A DNA stretch of 64,000 nt from Cognatiyoonia koreensis (GCF_900109295.1 NZ_FOIZ01000002.1:1-64000); one strand, 5' to 3'. Numbered from the stretch's first letter, positions 16,459 to 26,773 are shown. Notes: generated by a model from the sequence alone, not told the origin. Made by a program: numbers and translations.

Positions 16459-17807
16459 GTATTGGACCGGACGATCTGTGCGCCAAGGTCGGCCATAAGT
16501 GTTTCGAAAATCGGGAACGATGTCGCAATTGGTGAACCGTCGTCGACGGAGACCGGTTTTTGCGTTGCCATGCCCAGGATCATGAACGACATGGCAATAC
16601 GGTGATCAAGCTGGCTTTCCACGGTCGCCCCGCCGGGGACATTCCCATGACCAAGGCCTGTGACCTTCCACCAATCCGGCCCTTCATCAACCGTGAGTCC
16701 GGCTGCACGCAGGCCTTTGGCCATCGCGTCGATCCGGTCGCTTTCCTTGACGCGCAGTTCCTTGACGCCCTGCATGTCCGTCACGCCTTCGGCAAATGCC
16801 GCGACGACGGACAGGACCGGGTATTCGTCGATCATTGACGCCGCGCGTTCGGGTGGCACGGCGATGCCTTTCAAATCAGGCGAGTAACGTGCGCGCAGGT
16901 CGGCGACGGGTTCGCCACCTTCTTCGCGCATGTTTTCGTATTCCAGATCGGCACCCATTTCGCGCAATGTCGTGAACAATCCAGCGCGCGTAGGGTTAAG
17001 TCCGATGTTCGGCACCAGCACGTCTGAGCCCGGCACAATGAGCGCCGCACAGACCGGAAACGCGGCAGAGGACGGATCGCGCGGCACTGCGATGGTTTGC
17101 GGTTGTAATTCGGGCTGGCCTTGTAGCGTGATGACCCGCCCTTCGTCGGTTTCGACGACATCCACGTTTGCGCCGAACCCGGCCAACATCCGTTCGGTGT
17201 GATCGCGTGTGGCTTCTTTTTCGATGACGATTGTTTCGCCGGGCGCGTTCAGCCCTGCCAACAGTACGGCGGATTTGACCTGCGCTGACGGGACCGGCAC
17301 CACATAGCGCACAGGCACCGGATCGACGGCACCAACAAGGGTCATGGGCAGACGTCCGCCTTCGCGCCCGACCGCTTGCGTTCCGAATAGCGCGAGTGGG
17401 TCCGTGACCCGCCCCATCGGACGCCCGTTCAGTGACGCATCCCCCGTGAATGTCACCGTGATTGGCGTCGTCGCCATCGCGCCCATAATCAACCGCACCC
17501 CAGTGCCGGAGTTGCCGCAGTCGATCACTTGGTCGGGTTCGCCAAACCCACCGACGCCGACGCCCTGCACCGACCATGCACCGTCACCGTGGTTTGTCAC
17601 CGTCGCCCCGAAGGCGCGCATCGCCTTGGCGGTATCGAGCACGTCTTCGCCTTCCAGCAGTCCAGTAATTTCTGTTCGCCCGACAGCCAGCGCGCCAAGG
17701 ATCAAAGCGCGATGCGAGATCGATTTGTCACCGGGTACCCGCGCTGTACCTTGCAATGGACCGCACGGGCGGGACGTCATGGGAATGGGGGTGCCGTGGC
17801 CTGACAT
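16455..17807 (-). CDS. aroA: 3-phosphoshikimate 1-carboxyvinyltransferase (EPSP synthase)
   Basis: Joins shikimate 3-phosphate and PEP in the aromatic amino acid pathway. It is 450 residues, full length. Signatures: [16 protein letters not shown] at the start, [11 protein letters not shown], and [17 protein letters not shown] near the end. The starting segment and the overall pattern fit the class II-like alphaproteobacterial type, though that class was not tested here. The start at 17807 ([10 protein letters not shown]) has a purine-rich AGAGAGA upstream. It is the first gene of an aroA-cmk pair. Confidence 0.96.
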   Translation of the reverse strand: MSGHGTPIPMTSRPCGPLQGTARVPGDKSISHRALILGALAVGRTEITGLLEGEDVLDTAKAMRAFGATVTNHGDGAWSVQGVGVGGFGEPDQVIDCGNSGTGVRLIMGAMATTPITVTFTGDASLNGRPMGRVTDPLALFGTQAVGREGGRLPMTLVGAVDPVPVRYVVPVPSAQVKSAVLLAGLNAPGETIVIEKEATRDHTERMLAGFGANVDVVETDEGRVITLQGQPELQPQTIAVPRDPSSAAFPVCAALIVPGSDVLVPNIGLNPTRAGLFTTLREMGADLEYENMREEGGEPVADLRARYSPDLKGIAVPPERAASMIDEYPVLSVVAAFAEGVTDMQGVKELRVKESDRIDAMAKGLRAAGLTVDEGPDWWKVTGLGHGNVPGGATVESQLDHRIAMSFMILGMATQKPVSVDDGSPIATSFPIFETLMADLGAQIVRSNT

Positions 17808-17888
17808 CTTCTCTCTCTTTATCGTTCGCCATCCAGTAACGCAGGTCATGCCGCGCGTAAATTGCCGTTCTTGCTGTGGATCGACAGT

Positions 17889-18602
17889 CTAGGCTTTGTG
17901 AAACGTCAGGTAGTGCGGCGTGCGCCCTTCGCGCAGCGCTTTTTGTTCATAGCGCGTGGACAGCCAGTCGACCCAAGGATCGCGCCAGTCCGAAGGCCGT
18001 TCGGCGGACCATGTGAACCCGGCTTTCGGCACCTCTTCCAGCGTCTGGCGCACGTAATCCTGAATGTCTGTCGCGACCCGCAATTCTGCTCCAGTCGCCA
18101 TGACCCGGTGTAGCGGTTCAAGGTGTTCGGGTGTCACAAAGCGCCGCCTGTGATGGCGTTTCTTTGGCCATGGATCGGGGTAGTTCAGGAACACCTTTTG
18201 CAGGCAACCATCCGGCAGCACATCGAACAGATCACGCACGTCACCCGGATGCACGCGCAGATTTGACACATCGGCCTTGCGGATTTTGCCAAGCAGCATC
18301 GCGACGCCGTTGATGTAGGGCTCGCAGCCGATGATCCCCACGTCGGGGTTGTGCGCCGCCATGAGGATCAAGTGTTCGCCACCGCCAAACCCGATTTCGA
18401 GCCAGACCGGTTTGCCGCCAAACAGCGCATCGGTGTCAAGCGCGACGCGATCGGGATTTTCTTCCCAAGTGACCGGGCCGGGCGAGAGTGCCGCGAGGTC
18501 TTCGGCCAGATAGGCTTCCTGACTTGCGCGCATCCCTTTGCCCTTGAAGCGGCCATAGAAGTTGCGCCAAGGCGCACCGGAGGGATGTTTCGTCTGTGTC
18601 AT
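17889..18602 (-). CDS. trmB: tRNA (guanine-N7-)-methyltransferase
   Basis: SAM-dependent enzyme that makes m7G46 in tRNA. It is 237 residues with the SAM-binding LEIGFGGGEHL, the IIGCEPYINGVA strand, and the active-site YPDPWPKKRHHRRR loop typical of TrmB. The ATG at 18602 (MTQTKHPSG) is chosen; the upstream open frame is not family-like. It lies downstream of metK, with a 247-base gap in which no gene was found. Confidence 0.95.
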   Translation of the reverse strand: MTQTKHPSGAPWRNFYGRFKGKGMRASQEAYLAEDLAALSPGPVTWEENPDRVALDTDALFGGKPVWLEIGFGGGEHLILMAAHNPDVGIIGCEPYINGVAMLLGKIRKADVSNLRVHPGDVRDLFDVLPDGCLQKVFLNYPDPWPKKRHHRRRFVTPEHLEPLHRVMATGAELRVATDIQDYVRQTLEEVPKAGFTWSAERPSDWRDPWVDWLSTRYEQKALREGRTPHYLTFHKA

Positions 18603-18849
18603 GGCCGCGCATGTAGCAACGCAATGAGCCGCGCGCAATCCGCCTAACCGCGTGCGACCAGTCGGGCAGCTTTGCCCAACCCGCCCCGATCGCCGTTGAT
18701 AAGGACACCCGGTTGATCGATATCCCGCCAAACAGGTCGATTTCGGCGTCCGCAATCAGCCTGTGCACACCGTAAAGCGCAACAAGACATTGGAAAACGT
18801 TAGAGCATTTGATTTTTGCGCCGATGGGCCATCGCCAAAGATGCCAGTG

Positions 18850-20031
18850 CTAGACTTCTTTGCGAAGTGCTTCGACAAGATCCGTCCGCTCCCACGAAAA
18901 ACCGCCGTCATCCGACGGTGCGCGTCCGAAGTGACCGTAGGCCGCTGTGCGTGCATAGATCGGACGGTTCAGGCCAAGCCGTTCGCGGATGCCGCGCGGA
19001 GTCAGGTCCATGACCGCGCCGATGGCCTTTTCAATCGCTTCGGGGCTGACTTCACCGGTTCCGTGGGTTTCGGCATAAATCGACAGCGGTTTTGCTACGC
19101 CAATCGCGTAGGACAGCTGGATCGTGCAGCGTTCGGCCATGCCCGCCGCTACGACGTTCTTTGCCAGATATCGTGCGGCATAAGCGGCAGAGCGGTCGAC
19201 CTTTGTCGGGTCCTTGCCCGAAAAGGCACCGCCCCCATGTGGTGCCGCACCGCCGTATGTATCGACGATGATCTTGCGACCGGTCAGACCAGCATCGCCG
19301 TCAGGGCCGCCGATGACGAAAGTACCAGTCGGGTTGACCCACCATTCGGTGTTGGCGGTGATAAAGCCCTCCGGCAGAACTTCGCGGATGTAGGGTTCGA
19401 CGATATCGCGGATATCGGCGCTGGTCTGACCAGCGTCGGAATGCTGCGTCGACAACACGATCGAAGTGGCTTCGACCGGGATGCCGTTCGCGTAGCGCAA
19501 AGATATCTGGCTTTTTGCGTCAGGCCGCAGCGTCGGTTCCTGACCGGATTTGCGCACCTCCGCCAAGCGGCGCAACACGGCGTGTGCGTACTGGATCGGT
19601 GCCGGCATCAGCGCATCGGTTTCAGTCGTGGCATACCCGAACATGATGCCCTGATCGCCGGCACCTTCTTCCTTGTCCTTGCTGGCGTTCACGCCTTGGG
19701 CAATGTGGGCGGACTGCTGATGCAAGAGGTTCGTCACCTCGCAATGGGCGTGGTGGAACTGTTTTTGTTCGTAACCGATATCCTTGATGCAGGCGCGGGC
19801 GATCCCGTCGATCTGATCCATGAACGTCGCAAGTTTGGACTGGTCTGACAGGCCGACTTCGCCGCCGATCACGACCCGATTCGTCGTGGCAAACGTCTCA
19901 CACGCTACGCGGGCTTCGGGCTCTTCTGTCAGAAACGCATCAAGGACAGCGTCCGAAATACGGTCACAGACCTTGTCGGGATGCCCCTCGGAAACGGATT
20001 CCGAGGTGAAGATGTAGTCTTTGCGTGTCAT
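18850..20031 (-). CDS. metK: S-adenosylmethionine synthetase
   Basis: Makes SAM from methionine and ATP. It is 393 residues, full length, with [14 protein letters not shown] at the start, [12 protein letters not shown], and [19 protein letters not shown] near the ATP/Mg site. The start at 20031 (MTRKDYIF) lies seven bases after a GGAG that is part of the SAM/SAH riboswitch, so translation should fall when SAM is plentiful. A longer in-frame start at 20061 would run through the riboswitch and is rejected. Confidence 0.97.
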   Translation of the reverse strand: MTRKDYIFTSESVSEGHPDKVCDRISDAVLDAFLTEEPEARVACETFATTNRVVIGGEVGLSDQSKLATFMDQIDGIARACIKDIGYEQKQFHHAHCEVTNLLHQQSAHIAQGVNASKDKEEGAGDQGIMFGYATTETDALMPAPIQYAHAVLRRLAEVRKSGQEPTLRPDAKSQISLRYANGIPVEATSIVLSTQHSDAGQTSADIRDIVEPYIREVLPEGFITANTEWWVNPTGTFVIGGPDGDAGLTGRKIIVDTYGGAAPHGGGAFSGKDPTKVDRSAAYAARYLAKNVVAAGMAERCTIQLSYAIGVAKPLSIYAETHGTGEVSPEAIEKAIGAVMDLTPRGIRERLGLNRPIYARTAAYGHFGRAPSDDGGFSWERTDLVEALRKEV

Positions 20032-20035
20032 GTGA

Positions 20036-20082
20036 TGTGCTCCGTTAAGTCTGTGCGCCACGTCAGGAAGCCGTTGTGGCGG
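20036..20082 (-). promoter_or_regulatory. SAM/SAH riboswitch in the metK leader
   Basis: On the minus strand CCACAACGGCTTCCTGACGTGG forms the hairpin of the SAM/SAH (RF01727-type) motif. After a short linker comes GGAGCA at 20043-20038, which pairs back with the GGCTTCC loop as a pseudoknot. GGAG is also the metK Shine-Dalgarno. The core letters ACAACGGCTTCCTG and CGTGG match the known motif. This class is known chiefly from Rhodobacterales upstream of metK. Confidence 0.92.
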
Positions 20083-20118
20083 AAGTGTCCATGTGCCTTA
20101 TCAGCCGCCCTGCCCGCG

Positions 20119-21615
20119 TCAATCGGAAACGCGACGCCCGCGCAGGAAAAGCAGCGCAAGAAGCCCGAATATCGCAACAATGGCCGGTGTATCACCGAAC
20201 CGTACATATGGCGTGCTGATTGCAGCAGCCGGAAGAGCGGCGTCGAGGTAGCCTTCCTCGCCCAGTTCCATACGGGCCGTGATCCGCCCACGCGCATCTA
20301 TGACTGCGCTGACACCCGTGTTCGCTACGCGCACCATCGGAAGTCCCTGCTCGATCGCGCGCAGGCGCGCCTGGGCCAAGTGTTGATAGGGACCGGGGCC
20401 CGCACCGAACCACGCGTCATTGGTGATGAGCACCATCAACTTTGGACGGATGTCCGTTGTGATTTCTTCTGCAAAAATGCCTTCGTAACAGATCAGTGGT
20501 CGTATGATGCCCACGCCCGGCACGTTGATCGTTTCGCCCAAAGTGCCGGCAGTGAAACCGAACCCTTGTGACGATGCGAATCCCGGCAATCCAAGCGTGC
20601 CGACAAGTTCGCCGCCGGGGATGAATTCGCCGAATGGCACGAGGTGTTTTTTGTCATAAAGGCCTTCGATCAGCCCCCCCCGCCCCAAAACGAAAAGGCT
20701 GTTGTGATAAATGCGGTCCTTGCTGCGTCGCTGCACACCTGCAAGCAGCGGCACGCCTTCCGCGGCCTCTGACATCTGGTCCAGCATGGGCTGCGCCCAC
20801 TCTAGCAAGTCCGTGACGGATGATTCCGGCCAGACGATCAGATGCGGGCGCACGTTACCGGCGGACGTGTAGCCCAGCAGCCTTTCGAAGTGATAGTCGC
20901 GCCGCGCGATGTCCCACTTTTCGTTTTGCGGAATATTGGGCTGCACCAGTCGTACCGTTTTTTGCAGCGCCGTCGGCGCAGGCGGAGGTCCGGGATCAAG
21001 CCAGAACGCGAGGCCGACCAGCATCGCCGGAACGATCAGCGCATCCCAGTGCCGGGCCGTAAGGTGGGCAAGGGAAATAGCCGCGAGCACCGTGATCAGC
21101 GTCAGCAGATGTGGCCCGCCCACAGCAGCGATCTGGGCCAGAGACGTGTCGATCCAGATATGGCCAAGCAACGCCCATGGGAATCCAGACAGGATCAAGG
21201 ACCGCGTCACTTCCGCCGCAGCGATGGACAGGCCAAGTACAAGCGGTCGGCGTGGTGCAAAGTGCTGCGCCAGCCCACCAGCCAGCGACCAGAACGCGCC
21301 GCCACCCGCGGCCATCGCCAATAAGGCAAAGGGGGCCATCCAGCCGTGTGTCTGCACATCCACCAGAAACGGTTCTACGATCCAGCGAAGCGTGAATGCA
21401 AAATAGCCAAGCCCGAAAAGCCACATTGCCCGCCAAACGCGTAGGTCTTCTGGAATGGTGCGCAGGAGCCAGAAAAGGATTGCAAGCGCCAGAACTGTCG
21501 CAAGCGGCCAGTCGATCGGTGCCTGTCCAAGCCCTGCGACCGCGCCAAGCCCGATCAGCCCAATTGCACGTACCCACCATGCGGCAGCCCAGAACGCGAC
21601 CCGTGTGTCAGCCAC
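20119..21615 (-). CDS. lnt: apolipoprotein N-acyltransferase
   Basis: Inner-membrane enzyme that adds the third acyl chain to lipoproteins. It is 498 residues: an N-terminal set of membrane helices (about residues 10-210) followed by a carbon-nitrogen hydrolase domain with WPESSVTDLLEW (catalytic Glu), KKHLVPFGEF (catalytic Lys region) and ICYEGIFAEE (catalytic Cys), and a last membrane helix near the C-terminus. Its start overlaps the stop of the CBS-domain gene by eight bases. The phoH-ybeY-corC-lnt order is widely conserved. Confidence 0.95.
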   Translation of the reverse strand: MADTRVAFWAAAWWVRAIGLIGLGAVAGLGQAPIDWPLATVLALAILFWLLRTIPEDLRVWRAMWLFGLGYFAFTLRWIVEPFLVDVQTHGWMAPFALLAMAAGGGAFWSLAGGLAQHFAPRRPLVLGLSIAAAEVTRSLILSGFPWALLGHIWIDTSLAQIAAVGGPHLLTLITVLAAISLAHLTARHWDALIVPAMLVGLAFWLDPGPPPAPTALQKTVRLVQPNIPQNEKWDIARRDYHFERLLGYTSAGNVRPHLIVWPESSVTDLLEWAQPMLDQMSEAAEGVPLLAGVQRRSKDRIYHNSLFVLGRGGLIEGLYDKKHLVPFGEFIPGGELVGTLGLPGFASSQGFGFTAGTLGETINVPGVGIIRPLICYEGIFAEEITTDIRPKLMVLITNDAWFGAGPGPYQHLAQARLRAIEQGLPMVRVANTGVSAVIDARGRITARMELGEEGYLDAALPAAAISTPYVRFGDTPAIVAIFGLLALLFLRGRRVSD

Positions 21616-22498
21616 GGCTGTCCGCGTTCATGCGCACGCGCAGCCGCTTGATCCGACGCGGATCAGCATCGAGAATTTCGAATTCGGGCCCGTCCGGGTG
21701 CGGAATGACTTCGCCACGCGCAGGAACCCGACCGGACAGCATGAACACCAGACCGCCAAGTGTGTCGACTTCTTCCTCGTCGATCTCTGCGTGTTCGGTC
21801 AGTTTCATGCCGACTTCGGATTCAAATTCCTCAAGGCTGGTCTTGGCCTGAGCCAGATAGGTTCCCGGTCCTTCGAGTACCCAGCTTTTGGCCTCTTCGA
21901 CATCATGTTCATCTTCGATCGCGCCAACGACCTGTTCAATAAGGTCTTCGATGGTCAACAACCCATCGGTGCCGCCATATTCATCGATCACAAGCGCCAT
22001 ATGCGTGCGTTCCGTCTGCATCTTTTGCAGCAGAATGCCGAGTGGCATTGACGGGGGCACATAGATCAGATGGCGCACAAGTTCATTCAGGTCGTAGGCT
22101 GAGGCATCCCCATTGAACCCGTAACGCAAGGCAAAGTCCTTGAGGTTCACAAAACCGATCGGCGTATCAAGCGTGCCATCATAGACCGGCATCCGGGTCA
22201 GCCCGTTTTCGCGGAAGACCTGAACAAGTTCCTCTTTGCCGATGGTAATGGGAACCGCGTGAATATCCGCTTTCGGGATCATCACGTCTTCGACCCGCAT
22301 GCGGCGCAGGTTCAACATTCCCAATGTCTGCGCAGCAACCGCGGACGCTGTTTCGCCGTCACGGCCGTCGTCTAGCGTATCTTCTGCGGGTGATAGCGCT
22401 TCGAGGAGCCTTCCGAAAAAGCCCTTCTGCGTGTCGTCTGTGTCGATCTCCTGCGCGCTTTGCGCCGCGTTAGAAGACCCGTCGGTCGTGTCGTCCAT
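21608..22498 (-). CDS. CBS-domain protein, HlyC/CorC family
   Basis: A 296-residue cytoplasmic protein with an acidic N-terminus, a pair of CBS domains (about residues 75-200, with MRVEDVMIPKADIHAVP and the TRMPVYDG and MALVIDEYGGTDGLLT motifs) and a C-terminal CorC_HlyC transporter-associated domain (about 215-290). It lacks the membrane DUF21 domain, as in E. coli CorC/YbeX. Relatives are linked to Mg/Co efflux and to ribosome biogenesis beside ybeY; the name hemolysin is historical. Confidence 0.93.
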   Translation of the reverse strand: MDDTTDGSSNAAQSAQEIDTDDTQKGFFGRLLEALSPAEDTLDDGRDGETASAVAAQTLGMLNLRRMRVEDVMIPKADIHAVPITIGKEELVQVFRENGLTRMPVYDGTLDTPIGFVNLKDFALRYGFNGDASAYDLNELVRHLIYVPPSMPLGILLQKMQTERTHMALVIDEYGGTDGLLTIEDLIEQVVGAIEDEHDVEEAKSWVLEGPGTYLAQAKTSLEEFESEVGMKLTEHAEIDEEEVDTLGGLVFMLSGRVPARGEVIPHPDGPEFEILDADPRRIKRLRVRMNADSRG

Positions 22499-22537
22499 TC
22501 TCTCCGTTTCCTTGTGGGTGCGGACACATCAGTGCCG

Positions 22538-23032
22538 CTAACGTGAATATGGGTCAGAAACACCCAAATTGCCAAGAATTTCGGTTTCGAGCCCCTCCAT
22601 GAGGGCTGCGTCCCCTTCGCGCATATGGTCGTAACCCAGCAGATGCAACGTGCCATGAATAATCAGATGGATCACGTGCTCTGACATCGGCTTGTTTGCG
22701 CCGAGCGCCTCGGCCTCGCAGGTGTCGAATGCAATAGCGATATCACCAAGTTCCTGATCCTGCGGCAGTGTTGGCGGCAATGGCGTTTCGCCATCGGCTG
22801 ATGCGCCGCGTTCGTCGGACGGCCACGACAGCACATTCGTCGGTTGCGCCTTGGCACGAAAGTCGGTGTTCAACTGGGCGATCTTTCGGTCATCACAGGC
22901 CAGAAGGCTGATTTCAAAGGACGAGCGTTCAAGCCCGACCCGTTCCAGCGCTGCATCCGTCGCGGTTTCGGCCAGTGTCGTGATATCAATTTCGGCCCAG
23001 CGCGTGTCTTCGATCATGACCTCGACGGTCAC
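22538..23032 (-). CDS. ybeY: endoribonuclease YbeY (rRNA maturation factor)
   Basis: Metal-dependent RNase needed for 16S rRNA 3' maturation and ribosome quality control. It is 164 residues with the zinc motif HLIIHGTLHLLGYDH near the C-terminus and the TDFRAKAQPTNVLSWP stretch. The GTG start overlaps the phoH stop (GTGA), so the two are translationally coupled. A longer open frame exists upstream but lies within phoH. Confidence 0.95.
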   Translation of the reverse strand: MTVEVMIEDTRWAEIDITTLAETATDAALERVGLERSSFEISLLACDDRKIAQLNTDFRAKAQPTNVLSWPSDERGASADGETPLPPTLPQDQELGDIAIAFDTCEAEALGANKPMSEHVIHLIIHGTLHLLGYDHMREGDAALMEGLETEILGNLGVSDPYSR

Positions 23033-24030
23033 GGTTGGTCGGCCTCGTACGCCTCGATGATGGCGGCGACAAGCGGGTGACGGACGACATCCTTGGACGT
23101 AAAGTAGTTGAAGCTGATCTTCGGAATGGATTTCAGCAAACGTTCTGCATCCCAAAGACCGGACGCGACACCGCGCGGCAGATCGATCTGCGTTCTGTCG
23201 CCCGTGATCACCATGCGTGATCCTTCGCCAAGGCGAGTGAGGAACATCTTCATCTGCATCGTCGTGGCATTCTGCGCCTCATCCAGAACGACGAAGGCGT
23301 TTGACAGTGTACGCCCGCGCATGAATGCAAGCGGGGCGATTTCGATGCGCTTTTCCTCGATCAGCTTGGCCGCCTGTTTTGCAGGAAGAAAGTCGTTCAG
23401 CGCGTCATAGAGCGGCTGCATGTAAGGATCGACCTTGTCCTTCATGTCACCGGGCAGATAGCCAAGTTTTTCACCAGCTTCGACGGCCGGACGCGACAGG
23501 ATGATCCGGTCGACATGCCCGCCGATGAACATGTTCACGCCAACGGCAACGGCAAGATAGGTCTTGCCTGTGCCAGCCGGACCGATCCCGAAGGCCAGTT
23601 CGTTTTCGAACAACGATTGCACATAGCGTTTCTGTGCGTCGGTCCGCGGTTCGACCAGTTTCTTGCGGGTTTTGATTTCGACACGTGCGCCGCTGAACAG
23701 CTCTTTCTGGTCGCCTGCTTCGGGCGGGTTTTCCGGACCGGGGTTTCCCATACGCAATTCACGGTCGATGTCGCCATGATCCAGCGATTTGCCGGCTTCA
23801 AGCCGCTGGTAGAGCGACTTTAACACATCGACAGCATCCGTCCGGGCACCTTCTTCACCGATTACGGCCAGTTGGTTTCCCTTTCGCAGGATTTGAACGC
23901 CCAGCGCTGACTCGATTGCTGTCAGATTGCTGTCGTATTCACCACAAAGATCAATCAGGAGGAAATTATCAGGAAACTCAACCAGAGCTTCCGATGTTTC
24001 GGCGGTTGGGGTCAGCGCGCTAGTGGCCAA
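23029..24030 (-). CDS. ybeZ: PhoH-family ATPase (YbeZ)
   Basis: Cytoplasmic ATPase of 333 residues that partners YbeY in RNA metabolism. A small N-terminal domain (about residues 20-95) precedes the PhoH ATPase with Walker A GIGPAGTGKTYLAVAV, Walker B AFVVLDEAQN and the RMVITGDRTQIDLPRG motif. It heads a phoH-ybeY-corC-lnt operon. Upstream, 198 bases separate it from the lipoprotein gene, with that gene's terminator between. Confidence 0.95.
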   Translation of the reverse strand: MATSALTPTAETSEALVEFPDNFLLIDLCGEYDSNLTAIESALGVQILRKGNQLAVIGEEGARTDAVDVLKSLYQRLEAGKSLDHGDIDRELRMGNPGPENPPEAGDQKELFSGARVEIKTRKKLVEPRTDAQKRYVQSLFENELAFGIGPAGTGKTYLAVAVGVNMFIGGHVDRIILSRPAVEAGEKLGYLPGDMKDKVDPYMQPLYDALNDFLPAKQAAKLIEEKRIEIAPLAFMRGRTLSNAFVVLDEAQNATTMQMKMFLTRLGEGSRMVITGDRTQIDLPRGVASGLWDAERLLKSIPKISFNYFTSKDVVRHPLVAAIIEAYEADQP

Positions 24031-24172
24031 TCACATCTCCTGCAGGGTTTGGTTGCTGCAATCATGGTGGACGTCTTGCATCGCGGACGCAAGATGTAGG
24101 GGGCGAATTGTTTCGAATTGGGCGCGATTTCAGCCGCGTTGCGCCTTGATGGTGAATTCCGCAGCGTCCCAA

Positions 24173-24206
24173 TGAAAAAGGGCCGCAGCATCTGCCACAG
24201 CCCTTT
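24173..24206 (-). terminator. terminator after the small lipoprotein gene
   Basis: On the minus strand AAAGGGC and GCCCTTT enclose further pairing (CTGTGGCAG/CTGC), and the stem is followed by TTTTTC. It lies about 20 bases after the lipoprotein stop and separates that gene from phoH. Confidence 0.8.
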
Positions 24207-24228
24207 CCGAAATTGGTGTCACCGCAAC

Positions 24229-24546
24229 CTAAAGCGGATCGGCGATTGTCGTTCCTTCGCGGAACGGACCCGTTGCCGTGTTTGGCGGTGCAACACCGGA
24301 ACACACCGGGCGGCCATCAGGTGTCAGGCGCTCTGACAGATAGCCTTCGATACCGTCATCAATGATCCAATGGTCACAGCCGTTCGGGTCAACCCAGACA
24401 CCGGCCACGAGGTTGGACAGGTGCTTGTTGTCCTGTCCCGCATCCACGAAACGCTCAGCACCGGTGCGGTTACCACCTTCAATCGCCGTACAGGCTGTGA
24501 TGCTTACACCTGCGACCACCAGTGCAGAAATCTTTAAAATGTTCAT
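24229..24546 (-). CDS. small lipoprotein with a WxDPxGCxHW motif
   Basis: A 105-residue predicted lipoprotein: signal sequence MNILKISALVVAGVSITAC with the lipobox Cys at residue 19. The mature part carries WVDPNGCDHWIIDDGIEGY and DGRPVC, a short two-cysteine domain that is also found in the adjoining OmpA-type protein. No family name is recognised. It lies 12 bases after that gene on the same strand, so the two are probably co-transcribed and descended from one another or from a common domain. Confidence 0.8.
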   Translation of the reverse strand: MNILKISALVVAGVSITACTAIEGGNRTGAERFVDAGQDNKHLSNLVAGVWVDPNGCDHWIIDDGIEGYLSERLTPDGRPVCSGVAPPNTATGPFREGTTIADPL

Positions 24547-24558
24547 CTGTCTGGCTCC

Positions 24559-25125
24559 TCAGCGAATGCAGTAGATTTCGACGCGGCGGTTCTGCTGCAG
24601 CGCCTGCGCAGAGTGACCCTGCGCACGTGGCTGACGCTCACCAAAGCCTTTGACGTCAACGACGCGGACACCGGCGTCACGGGCGACGGATGCGACCATG
24701 TTGGCACGCGCTTCGGACAGACGGATATTGTATTCGTCAGAGGCGCGGCTGTCGGTGTGACCGTAAATCAGGAAGCCGAATGCGTTGGCGTTCTGGAAGA
24801 ACGACATCAGTTCGGCTTTGGCCTGACGTGTGATCCAGGCTTCGTCCGTTGCGAACAATGTGTCTGTTGGAATGACCCCGCAGATTTCGCTGCGGTTGCA
24901 GACCGGGCGACCATCGCGAGTGCGGTGCGGCGACATGAAACCTTCAAAGCCGTCGTCCATAACCCAGTGTTGACACCCATCGGGGTCAATCCAGATCGTC
25001 GGTGTATATTCTTCGCCCTGGATGACACGTTCGTGTCCCTCGGCCTGGACCTGGCCAGCTGCAAGTGTCAGCGCAACGACGCCGGCAAGTGCTGCCTTGG
25101 TTTTCTGAAAGTTCATCTTAGCCAC
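24559..25125 (-). CDS. OmpA-family exported protein with a WxDPxGCxHW N-terminal domain
   Basis: A predicted outer-membrane or periplasmic protein of about 188 residues. A signal peptide ends near VQAEG. Next comes the domain WIDPDGCQHWVMDDGFEGF with DGRPVC (about residues 40-75), then an OmpA C-terminal domain (about 95-185) with YGHTDSRASDEYNIRLSEARA and QNRRVEIYC, which binds peptidoglycan in family members. The GTG at 25125 is chosen because AAGGGG stands nine bases before it; the ATG at 25116 would shorten it by three residues. It may tie the cell wall to the small lipoprotein. Confidence 0.85.
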   Translation of the reverse strand: MAKMNFQKTKAALAGVVALTLAAGQVQAEGHERVIQGEEYTPTIWIDPDGCQHWVMDDGFEGFMSPHRTRDGRPVCNRSEICGVIPTDTLFATDEAWITRQAKAELMSFFQNANAFGFLIYGHTDSRASDEYNIRLSEARANMVASVARDAGVRVVDVKGFGERQPRAQGHSAQALQQNRRVEIYCIR

Positions 25126-25347
25126 GGACAAATACCCCTTGTTCCTCACGTGCCCCACCTGTCAAAACGAGGCAGGCCAATATTTAACACACAATTGCCA
25201 CATTGATAACAAGTTTGGGTAGCTTTGGAAGTGGGAATTACCACATATTGTGTCCGAGCCGGAAACAGTCAGCCTTGCCCGCCAATATTGGTTAACATAT
25301 CAACCCAAATGGTCTTCCCCGGCGTCAGTCCGGCTTTGCGCTCGGGT

Positions 25348-26658
25348 TTACTGAATACATTGTCCTGCAAGCGAATTCGGGCTGTTTGCAATGATTCTGA
25401 CCGGCACGACCTGCCCGATCAGCGATGCAGGGGCGTCCGCATAGACCGCGTGCAGATACTCGGACTTTCCGATCAACTGGCCCTCTTGCCGACCGGTCTT
25501 TTCGAATAGCACGCGCACCTCACGACCGACCATTGTCTCCTGCACAGCCCGCTGTTGCGTGGACAAGAGCGCCTGCAGGTTAGCCAGCCGTTCGGTTTTC
25601 AAGGCCTCGGCCACCTGCGCGCGTTCGGCCGCAGGCGTACCGGGGCGGGTCGAATACTTGAATGAATACGCCTGCCCGTAGTTCACTTCTCGGATGAGAT
25701 TCATCGTATCTTCGAAGTCCTGATCCGTCTCTCCCGGGAAGCCGACGATGAAATCACCCGACAACAAAAGATCAGGTCGCGCTTCGCGGATGCGTTCGAT
25801 CAGGCGAATGTAGCTTTCAGCCGTGTGCTTGCGGTTCATCGCTTTCAGGATTGCGTCAGATCCGGATTGCACAGGCAGGTGCAGGTAGGGCATGAGCTTT
25901 GTGCACGTGCCATGCGCTTCGATGAGCGCGTCGTCCATATCGTTTGGGTGGGACGTCGTGAAGCGGATCCGTGCGAGCCCGTCAATCTTGTCGAGCGCCC
26001 AGATCAGGCCTGCCAGCCCCTTTTCATGCCCGTGATATGCGTTGACGTTCTGGCCCAGCAACGTGATTTCGCGCACGCCCGCATCGACAAGCTCTTGCGC
26101 TTCTTTCAAGACCTGTGCGGCGGGGCGACTGACCTCTGCACCGCGCGTATAGGGCACGACGCAGAAGGCGCAAAACTTGTCACATCCTTCCTGAACCGTC
26201 AGAAATGCGGTTGGTCCGCGCTTGGTTTTCGCGCGTTTGGTCAATGTGTCGAACTTGTCGTCCTCGGGGAAATCGGTGTCGAGCGCTTTGGCACCCTGCT
26301 GCACTGCCTTTTCCATCGCGGGCAGGCGGTGGTAGCTTTGCGGACCAACCACCAGATCGACCAGCGGCTGACGGCGCATGATTTCTTCGCCCTCGGCCTG
26401 TGCCACACAACCGGCCACGCCGATTTTCAGATTGGGGTTTTCGGCTTTCAGGTCTTTGAAGCGTCCCAGTTCGGAATAGACCTTTTCCGCAGCCTTTTCG
26501 CGAATGTGACAGGTATTCAGCAGGATCATGTCGGCATCATCCGCCGATTTCGTTTCGACATACCCCTCGCCACCAAGCGCTTCGACCATACGCTCACTGT
26601 CGTAGACGTTCATCTGGCAGCCGTAAGTCTTGATGAACAGCTTCTTGGGAGTCGTCAT
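25348..26658 (-). CDS. miaB: tRNA-2-methylthio-N6-dimethylallyladenosine synthase
   Basis: Radical-SAM methylthiotransferase that modifies A37 of tRNAs reading UNN codons. It is 436 residues in three domains: UPF0004 N-terminus with the [15 protein letters not shown] cluster site and [11 protein letters not shown], the radical SAM core with [17 protein letters not shown] (CxxxCxxC), and a C-terminal TRAM domain (about 370-430). The gene faces the glycosyltransferase-like gene across a 115-base divergent gap. Confidence 0.96.
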   Translation of the reverse strand: MTTPKKLFIKTYGCQMNVYDSERMVEALGGEGYVETKSADDADMILLNTCHIREKAAEKVYSELGRFKDLKAENPNLKIGVAGCVAQAEGEEIMRRQPLVDLVVGPQSYHRLPAMEKAVQQGAKALDTDFPEDDKFDTLTKRAKTKRGPTAFLTVQEGCDKFCAFCVVPYTRGAEVSRPAAQVLKEAQELVDAGVREITLLGQNVNAYHGHEKGLAGLIWALDKIDGLARIRFTTSHPNDMDDALIEAHGTCTKLMPYLHLPVQSGSDAILKAMNRKHTAESYIRLIERIREARPDLLLSGDFIVGFPGETDQDFEDTMNLIREVNYGQAYSFKYSTRPGTPAAERAQVAEALKTERLANLQALLSTQQRAVQETMVGREVRVLFEKTGRQEGQLIGKSEYLHAVYADAPASLIGQVVPVRIIANSPNSLAGQCIQ

Positions 26659-26773
26659 GAGATGGCACCAATCGTGGGGGGTAAGACGGCGGGGTTCTAA
26701 CTTGCGGGCTGCAGGCTTGCAATGGGGGCCGAATTGGCCGACATCTAAGCCCGCGCAACGAAAGTCTGTCCTG

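Noticed and set aside
18763..19848. 361-codon plus-strand open frame
   Set aside because: Antisense to metK; no start-site or family support.
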